A stretch of DNA of 57,571 nucleotides, taken from assembly GCA_022709425.1 (NCBI GenBank), contig JAKLIW010000018.1, forward strand, positions 1 to 57,571. Direction: 5' to 3'. Below are positions 15,572 through 23,944 of this stretch, piece by piece. The DNA is from a bacterium. GTDB taxonomy: Bacteria > UBP6 > UBA1177 > JAKLFG01. The notes beneath the pieces were generated by a model. The model saw only the letters and a list, made by a program, of their open reading frames with translations. It searched no databases and was not told the origin of the DNA. Position 1 is the first letter of the stretch, and each line of letters opens with the position of its first letter. Made by a program: the position numbers and the translations under genes.

Positions 15572-17190
15572 TGCTGTTCCTCCTCCCAAGGCACCCGTTC
15601 GGCGCCGCCCGCATCCCGTGACTTTGGCGCAACTACGGACGGCGGCGCGACGGATGGCCGCTGAATGGGCTCTTCGACCGATTTTTCCGGTGTCTGTTCT
15701 GCTTTTTCTGTCTTGTCTACCTTATCTGTTTTTTCCGCTTTCTCCGTTTTCTCCGTCTCTTTTTTCGACTCTTTCTTTTCCTTTTCCTTCGACACCTTTT
15801 TCTGGAAAGAAAAACTTATGCCGAAAGAGTTTTTCCCGCCCCGGCTCGTTATCTGCCCCTTGTTGAGCTCGCTGACATATTCGATTTTTTCCAGATTCTC
15901 TACCATCGTATTGATATGCTCGAGCGAATCGGCCTCGCCGGAGAGCTTCACCTTGCCATCCTTGAAGGAGAAGTCGCGGACCTCGACCGAACTGCCCTCG
16001 AAGACGGCCGCCGGGAAGACCTGCTCCATGACGAATACCGCCGAATAGGGGTAGAGTTTCTTGTCGTTCTTCCCCTCTTTGCCACCACCGCCAACGGTCT
16101 TTTGCATGACCGATATCGCCTGACGAAGAGAAGGATATTCCTTGCCCAAAACCTCTTTGGTGATCACGCGTGCATTATCATCAAGCGTCGCGCTGGTCAT
16201 ATCAAGCTGCCAGAGACGCACCTCGAAAGCGGCGAACAAAAGAATGAACCCGATCACGAAAAGAAGGGCCATCATCATGATGCGGCGCTTGAGAAAAGAA
16301 AGTCCGCCGCGATAGGAGAACTCACTACGCGCCAGATCGGCCCTTTCATGACCTTCGGCCAGCAGGTTGACCCTCTCGAGCGCCTCCTCCGCACTCACCG
16401 CCAACGCACCGTGGATAACATTCGATACCAATTTTTCGGCGCTGCCCGGGAGACGGTCGGCAAAATAGACCATCGTGCGGGGCCCCCGGTGAAGGAAGCG
16501 GCCGAATTCGGCCGCAAGTTCATGGAAGAAACGCTCCGCCGCCTTGCGCAGAAGCAGTTCGTCTTCCGAAAGCGCCGGTCCGTCGGTCAGGTCCATGGCC
16601 GAGGCCAATATCTGCAACGTCTCTTCTTCCGATTTGGAGCGCCCCAGCGATTCGCGCATCATTGCGGCAAGACGCGCCAATCCGATGTTGCGCACCACCT
16701 GTCCTTTTTCGCTGACGAATACCGAGGTCTGATCATCCACAAAAAGCGCCTGCGTCTTTTCGCCGCCGGACGGCAAAAGCGCCTCTTCGGGAATAATGGT
16801 CCGCACGCGTTCACGCAATGCGGGACCAAGTCTGTCGAGGATCGCACGCAACCGCTCCTTTGACATAGAAAAAACGGGGATCAAACCGTCATCGCGGAGA
16901 GCGCCGATGTCGAACACCACCTCTTCCGCTTTGAAGGGCGTCGCCGATTCGATATCCTGCAGAACGATCTTCTCGAGATCGCTCCTCTTCACCGAAGGAT
17001 AGTTCCCCGCGAAATAAAGCACCTCTTGCGCCGGCACGAGGATATCGAGATATTCATACTGCGCCAATTGAGCCGTCGCTTCTTCGAGCGACAGCACCGT
17101 AAATCGACACGAAACGGTCCGATTGTACTCCTTCTCGTAACCGAGAACGAGGACTCGATCCTGCTGTATCCTGCACGATGCAAATAGCAT
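15568..17190 (-). CDS. gspL: Type II secretion protein GspL (PilM-like)
   Basis: 540 aa. The cytoplasmic part (about 1-295) is an actin-like/PilM fold that would bind the GspE N-terminus. A transmembrane helix (about 300-320) leads to a periplasmic ferredoxin-like domain (about 350-470). The C-terminal 70 residues form a Lys/Glu/Thr-rich tail (units such as EKTEKAEKTDK), ending in a Pro/Val-rich segment. This tail is unusual; GspL normally ends after the periplasmic domain. GGAGA lies six bases before the ATG. Confidence 0.82.
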   Translation of the reverse strand: MLFASCRIQQDRVLVLGYEKEYNRTVSCRFTVLSLEEATAQLAQYEYLDILVPAQEVLYFAGNYPSVKRSDLEKIVLQDIESATPFKAEEVVFDIGALRDDGLIPVFSMSKERLRAILDRLGPALRERVRTIIPEEALLPSGGEKTQALFVDDQTSVFVSEKGQVVRNIGLARLAAMMRESLGRSKSEEETLQILASAMDLTDGPALSEDELLLRKAAERFFHELAAEFGRFLHRGPRTMVYFADRLPGSAEKLVSNVIHGALAVSAEEALERVNLLAEGHERADLARSEFSYRGGLSFLKRRIMMMALLFVIGFILLFAAFEVRLWQLDMTSATLDDNARVITKEVLGKEYPSLRQAISVMQKTVGGGGKEGKNDKKLYPYSAVFVMEQVFPAAVFEGSSVEVRDFSFKDGKVKLSGEADSLEHINTMVENLEKIEYVSELNKGQITSRGGKNSFGISFSFQKKVSKEKEKKESKKETEKTEKAEKTDKVDKTEKAEQTPEKSVEEPIQRPSVAPPSVVAPKSRDAGGAERVPWEEEQQ

Positions 17191-17202
17191 GTGTTCTCTC
17201 CG

Positions 17203-18408
17203 TCAACCCTCTCGGTAGAAATAGATATTGAAATTCTTGTCGACCACCATCTCGATGAGCGCCTCCACGCCGTCGCGTTCACCGTATACTCGAATACGGT
17301 AGAAACTTCCCTCGGCGGTTAACTGGGAACTCACCGCCGGGTCAAGCTCGACACCCTCTTCTCGAACCGCTGCAACAAAATCCTCGGCCTTGTTAAATCC
17401 GTCACGGGCCCGCCGCGAAAGAACCTTGCCCATGAATTCGCGCATCATGTCCTCGCTGTAGAACATACCGCTGTTCTTGTCCTTCGCGTAGCTACGAATG
17501 AGCGCCTCGAGAATGATCGGCGGCGCTTTGCTGACATTGATGCGACCGCTCGAATAGATCGTGATATTCGGCGCCAACAGACGGAACACCACATCGTCAA
17601 CGCCATACACCATGCGTAGCTCGTTGATCGTGTCGAATCGCGCGTTCTTTACGCCGTATTTCGGGATGAATTCATCGTACAGCGACCGTTCATCGCCGCC
17701 GATCAGATAACGCTCGTCGTCACCGTCGATCCAATCGGCGATGTTCGCGATCAACTCCTCTCGCGTCACGAATTCCCGACGCGCGGTGTTCTCGAGGAAC
17801 AGGAAATCATACAATTGCGGCTCAACAATGCCCCAGAGCATCCGCGCGACCCCTTCCTTGGCACCGCTGTCGAGCAGATTGATGTTGATCTTCGTGTCCT
17901 CGTTCTCGAACTCGAGTTTGAAATCGCCGGGAAATTCGAAAAGCGGATCCCCCTCGTCCACCGGCTGGACTACTCCTTGGTCACCGGCGGAGATCCCTTC
18001 ACCCGTCGTCCCGGTACCGTCGGAAGAGCCGCTCCCGGTGATATCGCCGATATCGGCAAAGGGACCGGCAGCGGTAAAAGCGCGCAGCATACTGGTATCG
18101 AACGGAATGATATCCCATATCTCGAAACTCTGGATGCCGAGAGACTGAAGCGTGCTCGACTTCAGAAGACCTTCGATCTGTTTTTGCAGGTCGAACACTA
18201 TCGCCGCGAAGGCAAGTCCCGACTGGGCAAGCGCCTGCGCCTCGGCTTTCTTCTTGTAATTCATCGCCAACTCAAATTCCGTGCGCGCCTCGTAATTCAT
18301 GTCGGTAACGATGGGCAACATCACGGCGATCATCACAACCACCAGCAACAGCGCTATCCCTCGCGGCCGCCGAAATTGTGCGATCATGTCGTTCAGCATC
18401 ATCTTCAT
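17203..18408 (-). CDS. gspK: Type II secretion minor pseudopilin GspK
   Basis: 401 aa, larger than other pseudopilins, as expected for GspK. The N-terminal leader ends before a hydrophobic helix with GIALLLVVVMIAVMLPIVTD (about 18-37), and the T2SSK-type SAM-like and large globular domain follow. A Gly/Ser/Thr-rich insert lies near 130-155. GspK sits at the tip of the pseudopilus with GspI and GspJ. Its ATG overlaps closely with the gspJ end. Confidence 0.84.
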   Translation of the reverse strand: MKMMLNDMIAQFRRPRGIALLLVVVMIAVMLPIVTDMNYEARTEFELAMNYKKKAEAQALAQSGLAFAAIVFDLQKQIEGLLKSSTLQSLGIQSFEIWDIIPFDTSMLRAFTAAGPFADIGDITGSGSSDGTGTTGEGISAGDQGVVQPVDEGDPLFEFPGDFKLEFENEDTKININLLDSGAKEGVARMLWGIVEPQLYDFLFLENTARREFVTREELIANIADWIDGDDERYLIGGDERSLYDEFIPKYGVKNARFDTINELRMVYGVDDVVFRLLAPNITIYSSGRINVSKAPPIILEALIRSYAKDKNSGMFYSEDMMREFMGKVLSRRARDGFNKAEDFVAAVREEGVELDPAVSSQLTAEGSFYRIRVYGERDGVEALIEMVVDKNFNIYFYREG

Positions 18409-18409
18409 G

Positions 18410-19063
18410 TCAGAATGTGAATGGTTTCTGCATTTTTATATTCACCACCGATTCGACGCGGAACTCCTTCCGTTCATCCTCGGCCTCGCGGATAAGCATC
18501 GTGATCTTTACCTTGGGCGGCAAGGTGTCGGCGTGATCGGTCCCCTCGCTGTCCCATACCGCACGCCATTCACGGGCCGTCTCGTCCCAGAACTCGAAGG
18601 TTATCGACCGGAATCCCGAAAAGACCGGGAACACATTGCCTCCCTTCTCGGGAAAACCGTCGACCCATGAGCTCTCGCGGCGCATGAGGGTCGGCTCGCC
18701 GTCGATCGTCTCGCTGTAGTATTCCACCTCTGCCTGATCGCATTCTTTGCCGCCGGCCCGCATCTTAACATGGTTGAGCGTCGAAAAGGTCAGATGCAAT
18801 ACCGGCGAATCCTCCTCGCTTTTGAACATCGTGATGTGGGTCTCCTCCGGCGCGCCGCGATTACGGGTCAGATAGGAATTCTGAATATCGCGACGCATGA
18901 GATCGAGCGCGAAATAAACACGGCGCAACCCTTCGGCACGGTCACGGATCCGCGTTCGCCCCTCGATAAGGTTTGAAAAAGAAAAATAGACCGACGAGAT
19001 GATAAGCGCCAATATCGCGGTCGCCACCAGCACTTCTATGAGGGTGAACGCCTTGCGGTTCAT
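18410..19063 (-). CDS. gspJ: Type II secretion minor pseudopilin GspJ
   Basis: 217 aa. The prepilin leader MNRKAF-TLIEVLVATAILALII gives a peptidase cleavage site before F/T and the conserved E at +5. The soluble domain follows, with repeated aromatic strands. One base separates it from gspK. A tip minor pseudopilin role is assumed from family and order. Confidence 0.85.
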   Translation of the reverse strand: MNRKAFTLIEVLVATAILALIISSVYFSFSNLIEGRTRIRDRAEGLRRVYFALDLMRRDIQNSYLTRNRGAPEETHITMFKSEEDSPVLHLTFSTLNHVKMRAGGKECDQAEVEYYSETIDGEPTLMRRESSWVDGFPEKGGNVFPVFSGFRSITFEFWDETAREWRAVWDSEGTDHADTLPPKVKITMLIREAEDERKEFRVESVVNIKMQKPFTF

Positions 19064-19064
19064 C

Positions 19065-19766
19065 TTATTTCCCTCCCGAGACCGGGATATTCATCGTACC
19101 GCGGCCTGCAGGATTGCCCCATGCCGGCGCACCGGGAGCGCCCGGCGCAGTATTGGTCGCCGGGTTATTGAACCAATTCTGCTTCTTGCCGCCCTGATTC
19201 TGTGGGTTCGCAGGCAACTGACCTCCCTGCTCAAAATCCTTCACCGTCGTATCGGCCGGGATGAACAGCACGAAGGTCACCCGTTCCGATTCACGTTTTC
19301 CTTCACCCCACCACACCTCGAGCGTCAGTTTTCGTATCTTCTCCTTAATGAAATCCTCTATCATCGATTTGGCGCCCATCAGAAGATCGGCCCCCTGTTC
19401 CTGCGCGCTCGCCTCGACCTCATTGGTCGCCGAGCCTCCCGAGATGTCGGGGATCGGTATGTGGACCCGCTTGATGCTGTATTTCCACTTGAAACCTTCG
19501 TAGGCTTTTTCGTCGAAATCGCCTTCGTCCTCTTTATCGGCGGTCGGCAAGCCGTCTTTTTTAATGTCCTCCTCTATATCGTGTAGTTTGAGCCGGGCGA
19601 GCTCGGTCCCCAGATAGATGTCGGCCACCCGTTCGGTATAATAGTAACTATGCGACACGATGCGTGCGACGGAAAGAAGAAGTCCCGCCAGTATCGCGAT
19701 GGCGACCGTCACTTCTAAAAGCGAGAAACCGCCGGCAACGGTCATATCGGTCATCAGGTGTTTCAC
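19065..19766 (-). CDS. gspI: Type II secretion minor pseudopilin GspI
   Basis: 233 aa if the GTG at 19766 is used. AGGAAGG lies eight bases upstream of this GTG, inside the end of gspH; a longer frame to 19784 starts within gspH and lacks a site. The prepilin motif is AGG-FSLLEVTVAIAILAGLL. A Gly/Pro/Asn-rich C-terminus (about 190-233) looks disordered. It is longer than typical GspI (about 120 aa) and may merge a larger globular part. Confidence 0.78.
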   Translation of the reverse strand: MKHLMTDMTVAGGFSLLEVTVAIAILAGLLLSVARIVSHSYYYTERVADIYLGTELARLKLHDIEEDIKKDGLPTADKEDEGDFDEKAYEGFKWKYSIKRVHIPIPDISGGSATNEVEASAQEQGADLLMGAKSMIEDFIKEKIRKLTLEVWWGEGKRESERVTFVLFIPADTTVKDFEQGGQLPANPQNQGGKKQNWFNNPATNTAPGAPGAPAWGNPAGRGTMNIPVSGGK

Positions 19767-19767
19767 G

Positions 19768-20580
19768 CTATTTGCCTTCCTCATCCTTATCTTCTTCCAT
19801 TTCGGCGTGAAGCGTCTTTACCTCCTCACCGAAGTCGCCTTTCTCCACTTTGACGCCCAGATACATGTCGGCCGCGAGATGCAGGAAACTCTCCTCTTCC
19901 GCTGGTTCACCGATGGAGAGAAAAAAAGGAGATATCCGGCCCTGCGGAAAAAAGTAGATGTACGCCATTCGCTCCTTCTGCTCCTCTCCCTCTTCATCGT
20001 CGTGGCGCACTATCTCCGGAGTATGGTAAGAAAAGAACTGCCGCCAGCAAAGCGACTTGGGCAATGATCGTTTCTCGGAAACCGCGGCGAATTCGGGCTT
20101 CAGGAGTTCGCGAAGGTTGCGGCGCTCAGGAACGAAATTCTCCCAGTTGTAAAGATCGTCGGCCGCCGCTTGGTCGGTCGCCTGCATCGAGAGTAGTTGG
20201 AAGAAATTCTGCCCTGCCGCGCCGGCGCCCGCCTTAAGAGAACTTTCCGAACGCTCCGCCTCCTCGTAATCCTCCAGCAATGCGGCATTCTGCCGTTCGT
20301 AAACCTCCTGTTCCTTACCGGTCATCAGAAAGAACGGCGTCTCGGTCTTTTCGGCCCAGTAAGCGCCTCCTTTCATGTCCACCGCAATGCGCAGATACTC
20401 GTTGCGCCGCACCGAATTGATGAAGGTCTTCTTCATGAAGGCGTTGAATACGCCCAGTTCGGATGCCGCTTCGGAGCGCGAGATGTTGGCGACCGCCGGT
20501 ATAGAGACGCCGGCGATGATGACCATGAAGGCCAGCACCACCATCATCTCTATCATCGTGAAGCCGCGGGTCGCGTTCAT
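19768..20580 (-). CDS. gspH: Type II secretion minor pseudopilin GspH
   Basis: 270 aa, with leader MNATRG-FTMIEMMVVLAFMVII. GspH is usually about 150-180 aa; here there is a large acidic insertion (about 90-150, rich in E/A/S) and an acidic C-terminal tail (EMEEDKDEEGK). Its ATG overlaps the gspG stop by one base (TAATG). The enlarged body may add surface to the pseudopilus shaft just below the tip. Confidence 0.8.
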   Translation of the reverse strand: MNATRGFTMIEMMVVLAFMVIIAGVSIPAVANISRSEAASELGVFNAFMKKTFINSVRRNEYLRIAVDMKGGAYWAEKTETPFFLMTGKEQEVYERQNAALLEDYEEAERSESSLKAGAGAAGQNFFQLLSMQATDQAAADDLYNWENFVPERRNLRELLKPEFAAVSEKRSLPKSLCWRQFFSYHTPEIVRHDDEEGEEQKERMAYIYFFPQGRISPFFLSIGEPAEEESFLHLAADMYLGVKVEKGDFGEEVKTLHAEMEEDKDEEGK

Positions 20581-20999
20581 TATTCCTCTTCGCTCCAGTT
20601 GGTGATATCGTCACCGCCACCTTCGCGCCCATCCTTGCCGAAAGAATACAGATCGAATTCGTCGGGATTATTTGAACCGGGATTGATGTAGACATACTCA
20701 TTGCCCCACGGATCCTTGGGCACCTTCTTCTCCTTGAGTATCTTCTCCTTGACCAAAGCGTCAAGCCCGTCGGGATACTTGCCGAATTCGCTTTTGTAAA
20801 GATCGAGCGCATTGGCGACGGTTTTGATATCCATTCCCGCTTGCTTGGTCTTCGCTCGGTCGAGATAGCTCATGACTCCGACCGAAACGGCACCCATGAT
20901 CATCGCCATGATCGTGATGGTAACCATGATCTCGAGCAGTGAAAAGCCTGCCGACACGGCGCGCGATCTGAACAACCCCTTGATGATCTCCCGTACCAT
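20580..20999 (-). CDS. gspG: Type II secretion major pseudopilin GspG
   Basis: 139 aa, normal length. Prepilin cleavage is expected at SAG-FSLLE, and the N-terminal helix is followed by ADLYKSEFGKYPDGLD-like and FDLYSFGKDG...GGDDITNW segments; the last is the calcium-binding loop that stabilises the major pseudopilin. AGGAGG lies six bases before the ATG. Together with H-I-J-K it builds the pseudopilus. Confidence 0.9.
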   Translation of the reverse strand: MVREIIKGLFRSRAVSAGFSLLEIMVTITIMAMIMGAVSVGVMSYLDRAKTKQAGMDIKTVANALDLYKSEFGKYPDGLDALVKEKILKEKKVPKDPWGNEYVYINPGSNNPDEFDLYSFGKDGREGGGDDITNWSEEE

Positions 21000-21025
21000 G
21001 ATGTTCCTCCTGCGTAATATGGTTC

Positions 21026-22249
21026 TTAACCGACCGCTTCGTTTATCTTGAGTATCGGCATGACGACCGCAAACACGATGAACCCGATCACAACCGCAAG
21101 AAAGACGATCATAATGGGATTGATCATCGAGGTAAGCCTCTCCAATGAATAACTGACCTCTTTTTCATACGAACCGGCGAGCGTCTCGAGCATCTCTTCC
21201 AACTCGCCCGATTTCTCGCCGATGGCGATCATCTGTATGACTATCGGCGGGAACTCGCCGGACCGTTTCAGCGGCACCGCGATCGATTCGCCCTCCTTGA
21301 TGTTCTCGCGCGCAGTTGCAACCGCGTTCTCAATGACCCGGTTGCCGATGACCTTGCGAACGATATCGAGCGCCGCGAGTATCGGGACACCCGAAGTAAG
21401 CAGCGTCGAAAGCGTCTTGGCGAATCGCGATATCGCCACCATGCGGTTGAGTTTGCCGAATATCGGCATCGTGATGAGAAGTCGGTTCCATCTCTCCTCG
21501 CCCAGCGGACTCTTTTTCCAGCGGTTGAACCACCAGAATCCAGCGCCCGCCAATAGGAGCATCAGCCACCACCAGTTGCTCACGAACGCACTCATCCAAA
21601 TGAGGACGCGAGTCTGGAACGGTAAGACCATGTTGACATCCTCGAACATCTTCGAGAGTTTGGGGATGACCACCGTGAAAAGCATGCCGACAACCAGTAT
21701 CGCAACCACAAAAAGAATAACCGGATAGGTCATCGCTGATCGCACCTTGTTACGCAGATCCATCTGAGATTCTAGGAAATCGGCCAACCTCAGGAGTACC
21801 GATTCGGTCGCTCCCGACTCCTCGCCCGCCGCGATCATATTGCAGTAAAGCGGGCTGAAGACATCGGGGAAATCGCGGGCCGCTCGAGAGAAGCTGTACC
21901 CCTCCTGCATCTTGGTCTTGACCAACATCAGCACCTCCCCGAGCCGGGGATTATCCTGTTGCTGCGCCACCGCCGCGATCGATTCAACCAGTGGTATGCG
22001 CGCCTTCTGTAATGTGGCAAGCAACCGCGTCATCGACGCGACCTCTTCCAACGCCACTTTTTTACGCTTCATGCTGAACAAAGTACGAAGTAACGAAAGT
22101 CCTTCACGCGCGACCTTTTCCTGAATCTCCACCACAAACCAGCCTTCGGCTTGGAATTTCGCCTTGACCGCGTTGCGCGAGACGCTTTCTATCGTTCCCT
22201 TCTTCTCGCGCCCTGCACGATCCATTATCTTGTAGGCATAGAGCGTCAT
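21026..22249 (-). CDS. gspF: Type II secretion inner-membrane protein GspF
   Basis: 407 aa, standard. Two repeated cytoplasmic domains are linked by three membrane segments (about 172-192, 224-240 and 372-395). Conserved family signatures include GEESGATESVLLRLADFLE and the mirrored GEKSGELEEMLETLA. GspF is the platform core below GspE. It starts directly after the gspE stop. Confidence 0.9.
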   Translation of the reverse strand: MTLYAYKIMDRAGREKKGTIESVSRNAVKAKFQAEGWFVVEIQEKVAREGLSLLRTLFSMKRKKVALEEVASMTRLLATLQKARIPLVESIAAVAQQQDNPRLGEVLMLVKTKMQEGYSFSRAARDFPDVFSPLYCNMIAAGEESGATESVLLRLADFLESQMDLRNKVRSAMTYPVILFVVAILVVGMLFTVVIPKLSKMFEDVNMVLPFQTRVLIWMSAFVSNWWWLMLLLAGAGFWWFNRWKKSPLGEERWNRLLITMPIFGKLNRMVAISRFAKTLSTLLTSGVPILAALDIVRKVIGNRVIENAVATARENIKEGESIAVPLKRSGEFPPIVIQMIAIGEKSGELEEMLETLAGSYEKEVSYSLERLTSMINPIMIVFLAVVIGFIVFAVVMPILKINEAVG

Positions 22250-23944
22250 CTAGGTGTCCTCTTGGGTCCTGAGAAGTATCTCGTCGGGCGAAGTTATTCC
22301 CTTGACCGCCTTCATGGCGCCATCCTCGCGAAGGGTCAGCATTCCGGCAACCGATGCCACCTTTTTGATGACCGAAGCATCCTGTCGATTCACGATCGCG
22401 CGGCGGATATCGTCGTCGATGATCAGCAATTCAAAGATACCCTGACGACCTTGATACCCGGTATGAGCACATTTATCACAACCGACGGCCTTGTAAAAGC
22501 TGTGATCCCGATATTCCTCCGGGTCAAGTCCCAGCTCTCGCAGGATCGGCGGATCGGGGTGATAGGGTTCGCGGCAGTGGACGCAGAGTCTGCGAATGAG
22601 CCGCTGGGCGAGCACCCCGATGATGGTCGAAGAGATGAGGAACGGTTCGACCCCCATATCGATGAGCCGCGTAAAGGCGCTCGGCGCATCGTTGGTATGC
22701 AGCGTGGAAAAGACCAAGTGGCCGGTAAGAGATGCCTGTATCGCGATGTCGGCCGTTTCCTTGTCACGGATCTCGCCGACCATGATGATGTCGGGATCCT
22801 GACGCAGAATGTGCCGCAGGCCGGCGGCGAAAGAAAGCCCGATCTTCGCATTGATGTGTATCTGATTAATTCCCTTGAGTTGATATTCGACCGGATCCTC
22901 TTCGGTGATGATCTTAACATCGGGCGAGTTGATCTCGGTGAGCGCCGAATAGAGCGTGGTCGTCTTACCCGAGCCGGTCGGGCCGGTGACCAGAAAGATG
23001 CCGTGCTTCTTGTGTATCATCTGGCGCATCGTCTTGAGGTCGCGCTGGTTGAACCCGCAGTTATCAAGCGACAATTGCAGTGTTGTCTTGTCAAGAATAC
23101 GCAGAACGACCGACTCGCCGTGGACCGACGGAAGTGTCGATACGCGGAAATCGATATCGTTGCCGGCAACCCGTATCTTGATGTTGCCGTCCTGCGGCAA
23201 CCGTTTCTCAGCGATATTGAGGCGCGCCATGATCTTGACGCGGGTAATGAGCCCCGCCTGCGCCGCCTTGGGTACCTTCTGGATAACATAAAGCTTGCCG
23301 TCGCGCCGGAAACGGACGATCATCTCGTCTTCAAATGACTCAAAGTGGATATCGCTCGCCCGCTCCTTGACCGCCTTGGCCACCATACTGTTGACGAACC
23401 GGATGATGGGCGCCTCATCATTGGAATCGATGAGATCGGGTAGCGCGGCGTCCTCATCGGAACCCATATCGCGGAATTCTTCTTCGTTAAGCGCCCCTTC
23501 GGTGGTATCAAGCCGACTGTAGGCATTGTTGATAAGTTCAGTCACCTTCTTCTCATCGGCCGGGACGGGAATGACATCCTTGCCATAGAGCAAATAAAGT
23601 TGGTTTTGAAGAAAGTAATCGTCGGTATCGACCGTTGCAACAACCAATCGCTCATCGTCCACAAACAACGGAATGGCGCGGTACTTGCGGGCGAGATATA
23701 TGGGAAAAAGCGCTAGGAGGGTCGGGTCCTGACGCGACAGGATATCCTGACCGGCGACCATCATTACCCCGGCCTGTTCCGCGAGTGCCAGACCTAACCG
23801 CTCAAAAGATAGATGGCCTCCCGCTATCAGTATCTCTCCGATCTTGCGCCCGTCACCCTCACCCTGACGACGGAACGCATCTTCTATAACTGCGGAAGAA
23901 GCGAATGTTCGTTCGATAAGTATCTCTCCGATGAGTTTTCTCAT
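22250..23944 (-). CDS. gspE: Type II secretion ATPase GspE
   Basis: 564 aa. The N-terminal region (1-130) is the GspL/GspF-binding part. The ATPase core has Walker A GPTGSGKTTT (about 320-329), the Asp box with TEEDPVEYQ, Walker B-type IIMVGEIRD, and a His box. A zinc site with two CxxC pairs (CVHC and CDKC, about 451-493) is present, as in true GspE proteins. The ATG overlaps the gspD stop (ATGA). It powers pseudopilus growth from the cytosol. Confidence 0.93.
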   Translation of the reverse strand: MRKLIGEILIERTFASSAVIEDAFRRQGEGDGRKIGEILIAGGHLSFERLGLALAEQAGVMMVAGQDILSRQDPTLLALFPIYLARKYRAIPLFVDDERLVVATVDTDDYFLQNQLYLLYGKDVIPVPADEKKVTELINNAYSRLDTTEGALNEEEFRDMGSDEDAALPDLIDSNDEAPIIRFVNSMVAKAVKERASDIHFESFEDEMIVRFRRDGKLYVIQKVPKAAQAGLITRVKIMARLNIAEKRLPQDGNIKIRVAGNDIDFRVSTLPSVHGESVVLRILDKTTLQLSLDNCGFNQRDLKTMRQMIHKKHGIFLVTGPTGSGKTTTLYSALTEINSPDVKIITEEDPVEYQLKGINQIHINAKIGLSFAAGLRHILRQDPDIIMVGEIRDKETADIAIQASLTGHLVFSTLHTNDAPSAFTRLIDMGVEPFLISSTIIGVLAQRLIRRLCVHCREPYHPDPPILRELGLDPEEYRDHSFYKAVGCDKCAHTGYQGRQGIFELLIIDDDIRRAIVNRQDASVIKKVASVAGMLTLREDGAMKAVKGITSPDEILLRTQEDT

